Shown: piece after piece, positions 22,663 to 35,351 of the stretch | Numbering within the stretch: the first letter of the stretch is position 1 | Layout of the letters: the number at the start of each line of letters is the position of its first letter | DNA from: Leptoclinus maculatus | Lineage: Eukaryota; Chordata; Actinopteri; Perciformes; Stichaeidae | Assembly (NCBI GenBank): GCA_032191485.1 | Contig: JAVDOI010000005.1 | Span: 6,770,479-6,834,478, forward strand | Length of the DNA: 64,000 nucleotides | Direction: 5' to 3' | Position numbers and translations under genes: made by a program | The notes under the pieces: generated by a model | Seen by the model: the letters and a program-made list of their open reading frames with translations, nothing else | Told to the model about the DNA's origin: nothing | The model's database searches: none

Positions 22663-23116
22663 ACTATGTCCTAAAACAATACACAGATTTGGTAGACAGT
22701 TTCTTATTTGGCATCCGCTAGTATGTTATCTGTGCAGGGAATAGGACATAGAAGGCATACACTGGTACCAATGACAAAGAAGCTAACAAGACACAGCAAC
22801 CGCTTCGGGCTAACTTAAGAATTTTAGTAAACTCAGCAGAGGATTTGGGAGGATCACAAATGATTTGGGAAATGACAAGTCAAGAAATTGTTTTGAATAA
22901 CTTCCTACAAACAATGAATCCAGCAACATATAGGCCAACTGTATACAGACTCATGGTAGGATTACACTGGTTGATAATGTAGATGCTTACCAATGCTGCT
23001 GTTGCAGTATTAGTGCAGTATTTTGTCAAATGCCTGATCCTTAACATACAAAGCATTGCTGACCTTTCTTTCACAATATCGTGTTACAGGCAACGGAACC
23101 AGCAAAAAACAGTTGC

Positions 23117-23199
23117 TGTCAGAAGTGGGATTCGAACCCAAGCCTCCAGTGGAGACTGCGACCTGAACGCAGCGCCTTGGACCGCTCGGCCATCCTGAC
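23117..23199 (-). tRNA. tRNA-Leu (CAG), A73, T-stem mismatch
   Basis: The T-stem is TTGGG, so T49 opposes C65. Otherwise normal. Confidence 0.88.
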
Positions 23200-24027
23200 T
23201 GAAAAAAACATGAATTCAATGGAAATTATCATAAATATCATAATATAGTACATTAAAAAACGTAATGAGATCGTAAATTATTTGTATACTATGCCATGAT
23301 GTATCATGTCTCAATTTTTGGCGCAATGCAGCGTCTTCCTATGAGGCGCTGCGTACACCATTCATGCAAGTGCACATTAGTCCTCTTAGATTACTTTGTA
23401 ATATTAAGTCCATATTTCTACTGTTTACCTCGCAACCATAGAATTTGGATTTGACAAAACATAAAACAGTTGCTGCAATGATATGTTTCCAGAGTTGAAA
23501 AATCAGGTGTGTGAGTACTCTAAAATAGTTTTCTTTCTTTTGCCATCTAATGAGCCTTTAAGTGCATTAATCTGTTCCACCAACACAACGTCTTGAATCA
23601 GTATTCAATGGCGTTGACCCCACCAACACAGCTCCTTGTGTTTTTTTAACACAAAAATGGTTGGACTCAGCCACCATCCGACGTCGGAAAGCTGTGGGTG
23701 GATGGGGTTTCCAAAGCTGGTCGACCGTCCAACAAGCACCTCTGACGGAGTATGCGGGTCCCTTGATGACCAACACTGTCGACTCTAACAGCAGGAATCT
23801 GAGTTGAAATCTCAGTCAAACTTCTTTTTTTATGGTGATTATAAGACAGAATTCAAAGTGTGCATCCATCATTTCTGTCTGTAAATAGTACTTCATTCTT
23901 AGTTCACTCCTCTCCGGTCTCACTTGTACCTGAAGCAAGATGGCCACACCAGTTCATTGACTGTCATCCTACTTTTAGGGAGATGTGGAAAGGTTGCATT
24001 GTTTGACCTTTAGTCTAGTTTAAAATC

Positions 24028-24099
24028 AGGTTCCACTGAGATTTGAACTCAGACCACTGGATTCAGAGTCCAGAGTGCTAACCATTACACCATGGAACC
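24028..24099 (-). tRNA. tRNA-Gln (CTG), intact
   Basis: One variable-region base differs (TGGTC for TGATC). All stems pair and T4 follows. Confidence 0.93.
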
Positions 24100-24553
24100 A
24101 CTATGTCTTAAAACAATACACAGATTTGGAAGACAGTTTGTTATTTGGCATCCGCTAGTATGTTATCTGTGCAGGGAATAGGACATAGAAGGCATACACT
24201 GGTACCAAGGACAAAGAAGCTAACAAGACACAGCAACCGCTTCGGGCTAACTTCAGAATTTTAGTAAACTCAGCAGAGGATTTGGGAGGATCACAAATGA
24301 TTTGGGAAATGACAAGTCAAGAAATTGTTTTGAATAACTTCCTACAAACAATGAATCCAGCAACATATAGGCCAACTGTATACAGACTCATGGTAGGATT
24401 ACACTGGTTGATAATGTAGAGGCTTACCAATGCTGCTGTTGCAGTATTAGTGCAGTATTTTGTCAAATGCCTGATCCTTAACATACAAAGCATCGCTGAC
24501 CTTTCTTTCACAATATCGTGTTACAGGCAACGGAACCAGCAAAAAACACTTGC

Positions 24554-24636
24554 TGTCAGAAGTGGGATTCGAACCCACGCCTCCAGTGGAGACTGCGACC
24601 TGAACGCAGCGCCTTGGACCGCTCGGCCATCCTGAC
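24554..24636 (-). tRNA. tRNA-Leu (CAG), A73, fully canonical
   Basis: All stems, A box, B box and A73 are in order, with T6 downstream. It is one of five Leu copies with no visible defect (with 28602, 30064, 31526 and 50422), so it is among the likeliest active leucine genes here. Confidence 0.95.
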
Positions 24637-25921
24637 TTAAAAAACCCTGAATTCAATGGAAATTATCATAAATATCATAATATAGTACATTAAAAAACGT
24701 AATGAGATCGTAAATTATTTGTATACTATGCCATGATGTATCATGTCTCAATTTTTGCCGCAATGCAGCGTCTTCCTATGAGGCGCTGCGTACACCATTC
24801 ATGCAAGTGCACATTAGTGCTCTTAGATTACTTTGTAATATTAAGTCCATATTTCTACTGTTTACCTCGCAACCATAAGATTTGGATTTGACAAAACATA
24901 AAAAAGTTGCTGCAATGATATGTTTCCAGAGTTGAAAAATCAGGTGTGTGACTACTCTAAAATAGTTTTCTTTTTTTTTGCCATCTAATGAGCCTTTAAG
25001 TGCATTAATCTGTTCCACCAACACAACGTCTTGAATCAGTATTCAATGGCGTTGACCCCACCAACACAGCTCCTTGTGTTTTTTTAACACAAAAATGGTT
25101 GGACTCAGCCACCATCCGACGTCGGAAAGCGGTGGGTGGATGGGGTTTCCAAAGCTGGTCGACCGTCCAACAAGCACCTCTGACAGAGTATGCGGGTCCC
25201 TTGATGACCAACACTGTCGACTCTAACGGCAGGAATCTGAGTTGAAATCTCAGTCAAACTTCTTTTTTTATGGTGATTATAAGACAGAATTCAAAGTGTG
25301 CATCCATCATTTCTGTCGAAACCATTTCACTCTCTGTAAATAGTACTTAATTCACTCCTCTCCGGTCTCACTTGTACCTGAAGTAAGACGGCCGCACCAG
25401 TCCAATGACTGTCATCGTACTTTTAGTGCCTTGGACTAGTAAACAGATGTGGAAAGGTTGCATTGTTTGACCTTTAGTCGAGCTTAAAACCCTCTGGGAA
25501 CTAGGCCATTTTTGGGATTTTTTTATGTTTTCTTAAACTCACCTTTTAAGGCACTTTCATATATGCTACATAGACATGTCTTATATCAAAATGTGCAGAA
25601 CAATCTCAGCTATCTATATAATGAGGCACCAATTGTCCTAAGGCACTGTGCACTGTGCAATTTGGCCCTAAAGCTGAACAGTTGGAAGTCCAATTTTTTG
25701 AAATTCTTCAAATCTCTACTTTACTCATGTGGACAAACTGTTTTGGTGTTTGGTAAACCAATTTCAAAGTCTTAGGTTCACACAAGTAGTGAAATATATG
25801 AATAAAATAGTAGATAGATGTATAATAAATGTCTCAAACCAAATTTTGTAATATCGTTTTTTGAGTAAGTGTAATTTACTCTCACCTGTAGAGGGACTGT
25901 CACTTTACTTTGTTGTCTGGG

Positions 25922-25960
25922 CTGGTAGTGCACTGCACCCTGGTAGTGCACTGCACCCTG
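25922..25960. repeat. 18-bp direct repeat inside insertion 2
   Basis: CTGGTAGTGCACTGCACC occurs twice in tandem. Confidence 0.8.
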
Positions 25961-26050
25961 GCAGCTGTGAATCCTCTCTGTAATATTGAACAGTCATTAC
26001 TAAGTAAAGTTGTCACTCCCTTTGTCCTTTCTTCCTCCACACACACACAA

Positions 26051-26086
26051 GATAGATAGATAGATACTTTATTCATCCCCAGGGGG
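26051..26086. mobile_element. GATA-tailed retroposon-like 3' end nested in insertion 2
   Basis: (GATA)n is followed by ACTTTATTCATCCCCAGGGGGA. This resembles the 3' terminus shared by many fish non-LTR elements and SINEs. I recognise the pattern from memory only and cannot assign a family. Confidence 0.4.
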
Positions 26087-26087
26087 A

Positions 26088-26450
26088 CGAGCTAACAAGC
26101 TACACGCTCGAGCTAACGGACGAGCTAACAAGCTACACGCTACACGCTCGAGCTAACGGACGAGCTAACAAGCTTAAACGATGTAAACAACTCACCCAGT
26201 CCATAAGCTCGTCATAAGCATCATAGCTCGCTGTGTGTCACACAGACTCCACTAACTGTGTGTTTACATGTCTGTAATCATAAAGCTACAGCTGTCTCAG
26301 AACGCTGCCGTTAGCAGACGTGCTAACTAACGAGCTAACAAGCTACACTACACGATGTAAACAGTCCTTCCCCCAGATCGTCACATGATGAACTGTAAGC
26401 TCGTCATAAGCTCGTCATAAGCATCACATCTCGCTGTGTGAGTCTCGTAC
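26088..26450. repeat. CGAGCTAACAAGCTACACGC-type repeats in insertion 2
   Basis: A 33-40 bp motif beginning CGAGCTAACAAGCTACACGC occurs about two and a half times at 26088-26175. It returns at about 26330, followed by a second, diverged copy of the GATGTAAACA...AAGCTCGTCATAAGC block. Confidence 0.7.
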
Positions 26451-26623
26451 TATCTCGTGAGAATACGGACACGGAAGTGGAGAATCTACAGATTTTCGAA
26501 ACATTTTTCTGTGCCGTTTTTCGACGGAGATATTAAAAGAAACATAGAGTGAGCGCCGCTTACGCACCGCTGTGAGCGCCGCTAACGCATCACTGCGCTC
26601 ATTGACCCCCGAGAGTTAAAGTC

Positions 26624-26695
26624 AGGTTCCACTGAGATTTGAACTCAGATCACTGGATTCAGAGTCCAGAGTGCTAACCATTACACCATGGAACC
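26624..26695 (-). tRNA. tRNA-Gln (CTG), intact body, terminator replaced by insertion
   Basis: The tRNA body is canonical, but only TTT follows, and insertion 2 begins 8 bp past the 3' end. The next TTTT on the minus strand is about 85 nt downstream (26535-26538, inside the insertion), so transcripts would probably carry a long trailer. Confidence 0.9.
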
Positions 26696-27148
26696 ACTAT
26701 GTCCTAAAACAATACGCAGATTTGCTAGACAGTTTCTTATTTGGCATCCGCTAGTATGTTATCTGTGCAGGGAATAGGACATAGAAGGCATACACTGGTA
26801 CCAATGACAAAGAATCTAACAAGACACAGCATCCGCTTTGGGCTAACTTAAGAACTTTAGTAAACTCAGCAGAGGATTTGGGAGGATCACAAATGATTTG
26901 GGAAATGACAAGTCAAGAAATTGTTTTGAATAACTTCCTACAAACAATGAATCCAGCAACATATAGGCCAACTGTATACAGACTCATGGTAGGATTACAC
27001 TGGTTGATAATGTAGAGGCTTACCAATGCTGCTGTTGCAGTATTAGTGCAGTATTTTGTCAAATGCCTGATCCTTAACATACAAAGCATTGCTGATTTTA
27101 ATTCACAATATCGTGTTACAGGCAACTGAACCAGCAAAAAACACTTAC

Positions 27149-27231
27149 AGTCAGAAGTGGGATTCGAACCCACGCCTCCAGTGGAGAGTGCGACCTTAAC
27201 GCAGCGCCTTGGACCGATCGGCCATCGTGAC
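27149..27231 (-). tRNA. tRNA-Leu (AAG), U73, probable pseudogene
   Basis: Acceptor GTCACGA puts C5 opposite C68, position 43 is C against C27, and a D-loop base is changed (GATCGG). This is the most damaged Leu copy. Confidence 0.78.
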
Positions 27232-28075
27232 TGAAAAAACCCTGAATTCAATGGAAATGATCATGAATATCATAATATAGTACATTAAAAACGTAATGAG
27301 ATCGTAAATTATTTGTATACTATGCCATGATGTATCATGTCTAAATTTTTGCCGCAATGCAGCGTCTTCCTATGAAGCGCTGCGTACACCATTCATGCAA
27401 GTGCACATTAGTCCTCTTAGATTACTTTGTAATATTGAGTCCATATTTTTACTGTTTACCTCGCAACCATAGGATTTGGATTTGACAAAACATAAAACAG
27501 TAGCTGCAATGATACGTTTCCAGAGTTGAAAAATCAGGTGTGTGACTACTCTTAAATAGTTTTCTTTCTTTTGCCATTTAATGAGCCTTTAAGTGCATTA
27601 ATCTGTTCCACCATCACGACGTCTTGAATCAGTATTCAATGGCGTTGACCCCACCAACACAGCTCCTTGTGTTTTTTTAACACAAAAATGGTTGGACTCA
27701 GCCACCATCCGACGTCGGAAAGCTGTGGGTGGATGGGGTTTCTAAAGCTGGTCGACCGTCCAACAAGCACCTCTGATGGAGTATACGGGTCCCTTGAAGA
27801 CCAACACTGTTGACTCTAACGGCAGGAATCTGAGTTGAAATCTCAGTCAAACTTCTTTTTTCATGGTGATTATAAGACAGAATTCAAAGTGTGCATCCAT
27901 CATTTCTGTCAAAACCATTTCACTCTCTGTAAACAGTACTTCATTCTTAGTTCACTCCTCTCTGGTCTCACTTGTACCTGAAGCAAGATGGCCACACCAG
28001 TCCATTGACTGTCATCCTACTTTTAGGGAGATGTGGAAAGGTTGCATTGTTTGACCTTTAGTCTAGCTTAAAATC

Positions 28076-28147
28076 AGGTTCCACTGAGATTTGAACTCAG
28101 ATCACTGGATTCAGAGTCCAGAGTGCTAACCATTACACCATGGAACC
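28076..28147 (-). tRNA. tRNA-Gln (CTG), intact
   Basis: Canonical body with T4. Confidence 0.95.
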
Positions 28148-28601
28148 ACTATGTCCTACAAAAATACATAGATTTGGTAGACAGTTTGTTATTTGGCATC
28201 CGCTAGTATGTTATCTGTGCAGGGAATAGGACACAGAAGGCATACACTGGTACCAATGACAAAGAATCTAACAAGACACAGCAACCGCTTTGGGCTAACT
28301 TAAGAACTTTAGTAAACTCAGCAGAGGATTTGGGAGGATCACAAATGATTTGGGAAATGACAAGTCAAGAAATTGTTTTGAATAACTTCCTACAAACAAT
28401 GAATCCAGCAACATATAGGCCAACTGTATACAGACTCATGGTAGGATTACACTGGTTGATAATGTAGAGGCTTACCAATGCTGCTGTTGCAGTATTAGTG
28501 CAGTATTTTGTCAAATGCCTGATCCTTAACATACAAAGCATCGCTGACCTTTCTTTCACAATATCGTGTTACAGGCAACGGAACCAGCAAAAAACTGTTG
28601 C

Positions 28602-28684
28602 TGTCAGAAGTGGGATTCGAACCCACACCTCCAGTGGAGACTGCGACCTGAACGCAGCGCCTTGGACCGCTCGGCCATCCTGAC
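28602..28684 (-). tRNA. tRNA-Leu (CAG), A73, canonical
   Basis: All stems pair. One base between variable arm and T-stem differs (GGTGTGGG). Confidence 0.94.
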
Positions 28685-29537
28685 TGAAAAACCCTGAATT
28701 CAATGGAAATTATCATGAATATCATAATATAGTACATTAAAAAACGTAATGAGATCGTAAATTATTTGTATACTATGCCATGATGTATCATGTCTCAATT
28801 TTTGGCGCAATGCAGCGTCTTCCTATGAGGCGCTGCGTACACCATTCAAGCAAGTGCACATTAGTCCTCTTAGATTACTTTGTAATATTAAGTTCATATT
28901 TCTACTGTTTACCTCGCTACCATAGGATTTGGATTTGACAAAACATAAAACAGTTGCTGCAATGATATGTTTCCAGAGTTGAAAAATCAGGTGTGTGAGT
29001 ACTCTAAAATAGTTTTCTTTCTTTTGCCATCTAATGAGCCTTTGAGTGCATTAATCTGTTCCACCAACACAACGTCTTGAATCAGTATTCAATGGCGTTG
29101 ACCCCACCAACACAGCTCCTTGTGTTTTTTTAACACAAAAATGGTTGGACTCAGCCACCATCCGACGTCGGAAAGCTGTGGGTGGATGGGGTTTCCAAAG
29201 CTGGTCGTCCGTCCAACAAGCACCTCTGATGGAGTATGCGGGTCCCTTGATGACCAACACTGTTGACTCTAACAGCAGGAATCTGAGTTGAAATCTCAGT
29301 CAAACTTCTTTTTTTATGGTGATTATAAGACAGAATTCAAAGTGTGCATCCATCATTTCTGTCGAAACCATTTCACTCTCTGTAAATAGTACTTAATTCA
29401 CTCCTCTCCAGTCTCAATTGTACCTGAAGCAAGATGGCCACACCAGTCCGATGACTGTGATCGTACTTTTAGCGACTTGGACTAGTAAACAGATGTGGAA
29501 AGGTTGCATTGTTTGACCTTTAGTCAAGCTTAAAATC

Positions 29538-29609
29538 AGGTTCCACTGAGAATGTAACTCAGATCACTGGATTCAGAGTCCAGAGTGCTAACCATTACAC
29601 CATGGAACC
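29538..29609 (-). tRNA. tRNA-Gln (CTG), T-loop broken, probable pseudogene
   Basis: The T-loop is TTACATT instead of TTCAAAT, so C56 is lost and the B box is damaged. CTG and T4 are kept. Confidence 0.82.
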
Positions 29610-30063
29610 ACTATGTCCTAAAAAAATACACAGATTTGGTAGACAGTTTCTTATTTGGCATCCGCTAGTATGTTATCTGTGCAGGGAATAGGATATAGAA
29701 GGCATACACTGGTACCAATGACAAAGAATCTAACAAGACACAGCAACCGCTTTGGGCTAACTTAAGAACTTTAGTAAACTCAGCAGAGGATTTGGGAGGA
29801 TCACAAATGATTTGGGAAATGACAAGTCAAGAAATTGTTTTGAATAACTTCCTACAAACAATGAATCCAGCAACATATAGGCCAACTGTATACAGACTCA
29901 TGGTAGGATTACACTGGTTGATAATGTAGAGGCTTACCAATGCTGCTGTTGCAGTATTAGTGCAGTATTTTGTCAAATGCCTGATCCTTAACATACAAAG
30001 CATCGCTGACCTTTCTTTCACAATATCGTGTTACAGGCAACGGAACCAGCAAAAAACTGTTGC

Positions 30064-30146
30064 TGTCAGAAGTGGGATTCGAACCCACACCTCCAGTGGA
30101 GACTGCGACCTGAACGCAGCGCCTTGGACCGCTCGGCCATCCTGAC
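30064..30146 (-). tRNA. tRNA-Leu (CAG), A73, canonical
   Basis: Copy of the 28602 gene by a 1462-bp tandem duplication. Confidence 0.94.
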
Positions 30147-30999
30147 TGAAAAACCCTGAATTCAATGGAAATTATCATGAATATCATAATATAGTACATT
30201 AAAAAACGTAATGAGATCGTAAATTATTTGTATACTATGCCATGATGTATCATGTCTCAATTTTTGGCGCAATGCAGCGTCTTCCTATGAGGCGCTGCGT
30301 ACACCATTCAAGCAAGTGCACATTAGTCCTCTTAGATTACTTTGTAATATTAAGTTCATATTTCTACTGTTTACCTCGCTACCATAGGATTTGGATTTGA
30401 CAAAACATAAAACAGTTGCTGCAATGATATGTTTCCAGAGTTGAAAAATCAGGTGTGTGAGTACTCTAAAATAGTTTTCTTTCTTTTGCCATCTAATGAG
30501 CCTTTGAGTGCATTAATCTGTTCCACCAACACAACGTCTTGAATCAGTATTCAATGGCGTTGACCCCACCAACACAGCTCCTTGTGTTTTTTTAACACAA
30601 AAATGGTTGGACTCAGCCACCATCCGACGTCGGAAAGCTGTGGGTGGATGGGGTTTCCAAAGGTGGTCGACCGTCCAACAAGCACCTCTGATGGAGTATG
30701 CGGGTCCCTTGATGACCAACACTGTTGACTCTAACAGCAGGAATCTGAGTTGAAATCTCAGTCAAACTTCTTTTTTTATGGTGATTATAAGACAGAATTC
30801 AAAGTGTGCATCCATCATTTCTGTCGAAACCATTTCACTCTCTGTAAATAGTACTTAATTCACTCCTCTCCAGTCTCAATTGTACCTGAAGCAAGATGGC
30901 CACACCAGTCCGATGACTGTGATCGTACTTTTAGCGACTTGGACTAGTAAACAGATGTGGAAAGGTTGCATTGTTTGACCTTTAGTCAAGCTTAAAATC

Positions 31000-31071
31000 A
31001 GGTTCCACTGAGAATGTAACTCAGATCACTGGATTCAGAGTCCAGAGTGCTAACCATTACACCATGGAACC
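31000..31071 (-). tRNA. tRNA-Gln (CTG), T-loop broken, probable pseudogene
   Basis: Same TTACATT loop as the 29538 copy, from the same unit duplication. Confidence 0.82.
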
Positions 31072-31525
31072 ACTATGTCCTAAAAAAATACACAGATTTG
31101 GTAGACAGTTTCTTATTTGGCATCCGCTAGTATGTTATCTGTGCAGGGAATAGGATATAGAAGGCATACACTGGTACCAATGACAAAGAATCTAACAAGA
31201 CACAGCAACCGCTTTGGGCTAACTTAAGAACTTTAGTAAACTCAGCAGAGGATTTGGGAGGATCACAAATGATTTGGGAAATGACAAGTCAAGAAATTGT
31301 TTTGAATAACTTCCTACAAACAATGAATCCAGCAACATATAGGCCAACTGTATACAGACTCATGGTAGGATTACACTGGTTGATAATGTAGAGGCTTACC
31401 AATGCTGCTGTTGCAGTATTAGTGCAGTATTTTGTCAAATGCCTGATCCTTAACATACAAAGCATCGCTGACCTTTCTTTCACAATATCGTGTTACAGGC
31501 AACGGAACCAGCAAAAAATAGTTGC

Positions 31526-31608
31526 TGTCAGAAGTGGGATTCGAACCCACGCCTCCAGTGGAGACTGCGACCTGAACGCAGCGCCTTGGACCGCTCAGCC
31601 ATCCTGAC
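31526..31608 (-). tRNA. tRNA-Leu (CAG), A73
   Basis: The D-stem has a C-to-T change that leaves a G-U pair (GGCTGAGCGG). Otherwise canonical. Confidence 0.92.
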
Positions 31609-32436
31609 TGAAAAAACCCTGAATTCAATGGAAATTATCATAAATATCATAATATAGTACATTAAAAAACGTAATGAGATCGTAAATTATTTGTATACTA
31701 TGCCATGATGTATCATGTCTCAATTTTTGCCGCAATGCAGCGTCTTCCTATGAGGCGCTGCGTACACCGTTCATGCAAGTGCACATTAGTCCTCTTTGAT
31801 TACTTTGTAATATTAAGTCCATATTTCTACTGTTTACCTCGCAACCATAGGATTTGGATTTGACAAAACATAAAACAGTTGCTGCAATGATATGTTTCCA
31901 GAGTTGAAAAATCAGGTGTTTGAGTACTCTAAAATAGTTTTCTTTCTTTTGCCATCTAATGAGCCTTTAAGTGCATTAATCTGTTCCACCAACACAACAT
32001 CTTGAATCAGTATTCAATGGCGTTGACCCCACCAACACAGCTCCTTGTGTTTTTTTAACACAAAAATGGTTGGACTCAGCCACCATCCGACGTCGGAAAG
32101 CTGTGGGTGGATGGGGTTTCCAAAGCTGGTCGACCGTCCAACAAGCACCTCTGATGGAGTATACGGGTCCCTTGATGACCAACACTGTTGACTCTAACGG
32201 CAGGAATCTGAGTTGAAATCTCAGTCAAACTTCTTTTTTTATGGTGATTATAAGACAGAATTCAAAGTGTGCATCCATCATTTCTGTCTGTAAATAGTAC
32301 TTCATTCTTAGTTCACTCCTCTCCGGTCTCACTTGTACCTGAAGCAAGATGGCCACACCAGTTCATTGACTGTCATCCTACTTTTAGGGAGATGTGGAAA
32401 GGTTGCATTGTTTGACCTTTAGTCTAGCTTAAAATC

Positions 32437-32508
32437 AGGTTCCACTGAGATTTGAACTCAGATCACTGGATTCAGAGTCCAGAGTGCTAACCATTACACC
32501 ATGGAACC
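32437..32508 (-). tRNA. tRNA-Gln (CTG), intact
   Basis: Canonical body with T4, in the second 1437-bp unit (the same 16-bp deletion as near 23878). Confidence 0.95.
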
Positions 32509-32962
32509 ACTATGTCTTAAAACAATACACAGATTTGGAAGACAGTTTGTTATTTGGCATCCGCTAGTATGTTATCTGTGCAGGGAATAGGACATAGAAG
32601 GCATACACTGGTACCAATGACAAAGAATCTAACAAGACACAGCAACCGCTTTGGGCTAACGTAAGAACTTTAGTAAACTCAGCAGAGGATTTGGGAGGAT
32701 CACAAATGATTTGGGAAATGACAAGTCAAGAAATTGTTTTGAATAACTTCCTACAAACAATGAATCCAGCAACATATAGGCCAACTGTATACAGACTCAA
32801 GGTAGGATTACACTGGTTGATAATGTCGAGGCTTACCAATGCTGCTGTTGCAGTATTAGTGCAGTATTTTGTCAAATGCCTGATCCTTAACATACAAAGC
32901 ATTGCTGATCTTTCTTTCACAATATCGTGTTACAGGCAACGGAACCAGCAAAAAACAGTTAC

Positions 32963-33045
32963 AGTCAGAAGTGTGATTCGAACCCACGCCTCCAGTGGAG
33001 ACTGCGACCTTAACGCAGCGCCTTGGACCGCTCGGCCATCCTGAC
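32963..33045 (-). tRNA. tRNA-Leu (AAG), U73, T-stem mismatch
   Basis: The 3' T-stem strand is CACAC, so A62 opposes G52, and the B box ends ATCAC. Confidence 0.85.
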
Positions 33046-33889
33046 TGAAAAAACCCTGAATTCAATGGAAATTATCATGAATATCATAATATAGTACATT
33101 AAAAATGTAATGAGATCGTAAATTATTTGTATACTATGCCATGATGTATCATGTCTAAATTTTTGCCGCAATGCAGCGTCTTCCTATGAAGCGCTGCGTA
33201 CACCATTCATGCAAGTGCACATTAGTCCTCTTAGATTACTTTGTAATATTAAGTCTATATTTCTACTGTTTACCTCGCAACCATAGGATTTGGATTTGAC
33301 AAAACATAAAACAGTAGCTGCAATGATACGTTTCCAGAGTTGAAAAATCAGGTGTGTGACTACTCTTAAATAGTTTTCTTTCTTTTGCCATCTAATGAGC
33401 CTTTAAGTGCATTAATCTGTTCCACCATCACAACGTCTTGAATCAGTATTCAATGGCGTTGACCCCACCAACACAGCTCCTTGTGTTTTTTTAACACAAA
33501 AATGGTTGGACTCAGCCACCATCCGACATCGGAAAGCTGTGGGTGGATGGGGTTTCCAAAGCTGGTCGACCGTCCAACAAGCACCTCTGATGGAGTATAC
33601 GGGTCCCTTGAAGACCAACACTGTTGACTCTAACGGCAGGAATCTGAGTTGAAATCTCAGTCAAACTTCTTTTTTTATGGTGATTATAAGACAGAATTCA
33701 AAGTGTGCATCCATCATTTTTGTCGAAACCATTTCACTCTCTGTAAATAGTACTTCATTCTTAGTTCACTCCTCTCTGGTCTCACTTGTACCTGAAGCAA
33801 GATGGCCACACCAGTCCATTGACTGTCATCCTACTTTTAGGGAAATGTGGAAAGGTTGCATTGTTTGACCTTTAGTCTAGCTTAAAATC

Positions 33890-33961
33890 AGGTTCCACTG
33901 AGATTTGAACTCAGATCACTGGATTCAGAGTCCAGAGTGCTAACCATTACACCATGGAACC
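33890..33961 (-). tRNA. tRNA-Gln (CTG), intact
   Basis: Canonical body with T4. Confidence 0.95.
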
Positions 33962-34415
33962 ACTATGTCTTAAAACAATACACAGATTTGGAAGACAGTT
34001 TGTTATTTGGCATCCGCTAGTATGTTATCTGTGCAGGGAATAGGACATAGAAGGCATACACTGGTACCAATGACAAAGAATCTAACAAGACACAGCAACC
34101 GCTTTGGGCTAACGTAAGAACTTTAGTAAACTCAGCAGAGGATTTGGGAGGATCACAAATGATTTGGGAAATGACAAGTCAAGAAATTGTTTTGAATAAC
34201 TTCCTACAAACAATGAATCCAGCAACATATAGGCCAACTGTATACAGACTCATGGTAGGATTACACTGGTTGATAATGTAGAGGCTTACCAATGCTGCTG
34301 TTGCAGTATTAGTGCAGTATTTTGTCAAATGCCTGATCCTTAACATACAAAGCATTGCTGATCTTTCTTTCACAATATCGTGTTACAGGCAACGGAACCA
34401 GCAAAAAACAGTTAC

Positions 34416-34498
34416 AGTCAGAAGTGTGATTCGAACCCACGCCTCCAGTGGAGACTGCGACCTTAACGCAGCGCCTTGGACCGCTCGGCCATCCTGAC
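34416..34498 (-). tRNA. tRNA-Leu (AAG), U73, T-stem mismatch
   Basis: Same A62 change as the 32963 copy. Confidence 0.85.
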
Positions 34499-35351
34499 TG
34501 AAAAAACCCTGAATTCAATGGAAATTATCATGAATATCATAATATAGTACATTAAAAACGTAATGAGATCGTAAATTATTTGTATACTATGCCATGATGT
34601 ATCATGTCTCAATTTTTGCCGCAATGCAGCGTCTTCCTATGAGGCGCTGCGTACACCGTTCATGCAAGTGCACATTAGTCCTCTTTGATTACTTTGTAAT
34701 ATTAAGTCCATATTTCTACTGTTTACCTCGCAACCATAGGATTTGGATTTGACAAAACATAAAACAGTTGCTGCAATGATATGTTTCCAGAGTTGACAAA
34801 TCAGGTGTGTGAGTACTCTAAAATAGTTTTCTTTCTTTTGTCATCTAATGAGCCTTTAAGTGCATTAATCTGTTCCACCAACACAACGTCTTGAATCAGT
34901 ATTCAATGGCGTTGACCCCACCAACACAGCTCCTTGTGTTTTTTTAACACAAAAATGGTTGGACTCAGCCACCATCCGACGTCGGAAAGCTGTGGGTGGA
35001 TGGGGTTTCCAAAGCTGGTCGACCGTCCAACAAGCACCTCTGATGGAGTATACGGGTCCCTTGATGACCAACACTGTTGACTCTAACGGCAGGAATCTGA
35101 GTTGAAATCTCAGTCAAACTTCTTTTTTTATTGTGATTATAAGACAGAATTCAAAGTGTGCATCCATCATTTCTGTCGAAACCATTTCACTCTCTGTCAA
35201 TAGTACTTAATTCACTCCTCTCCGGTCTCAATTGTACCTGAAGCAAGATGGCCACACCAGTCCAATGACTGTCATCGTACTATTAGGGCCTTGGACTAGT
35301 AAACAGATGTGGAAAGGTTGCATTGTTTGACCTTTAGTCTAGCTTAAAATC

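Larger units (their letters stand above)
22102..25487 (-). repeat. tRNA array, second segment between two insertions
   Basis: Array sequence resumes exactly at the TTAA where it was broken at 20778-20781 and stops at the TTAA of 25484-25487. It holds Gln genes at 22591 and 24028 and Leu genes at 23117 and 24554. The unit between the Leu genes is 1437 bp because about 16 bp are missing near 23878, between the TTTCTGT and CTGTAAAT blocks. Both Leu copies here have the canonical A73. Confidence 0.95.
25488..26615. mobile_element. TTAA-flanked insertion 2 (piggyBac-like target site)
   Basis: The array breaks at TTAA (25484-25487) and resumes at TTAA (26616-26619). Removing 1132 bp gives a Leu-to-Leu spacing of 1463, exactly the type B period. 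The left end AACCCTCTGGGAACTAGG resembles the left end of insertion 1. The right end, read inward, is CTCTCGGGGGTCAATG, a partial inverted match (CTCT.GGG). No transposase is visible. The interior contains a GATA-tailed retroposon-like end and GC-rich tandem repeats. Confidence 0.65.

Noticed and set aside
25512..25775. Plus-strand frame of 87 codons inside insertion 2
   Set aside because: It shows no transposase or other motif, and composition is like the surrounding AT-rich non-coding sequence.
32691..33044. Longer plus-strand frame of 117 codons in one unit
   Set aside because: It exists only because single changes removed stops (GTCGAG for GTAGAG near 32827). It reads through the tRNA-Leu and is absent in other units.
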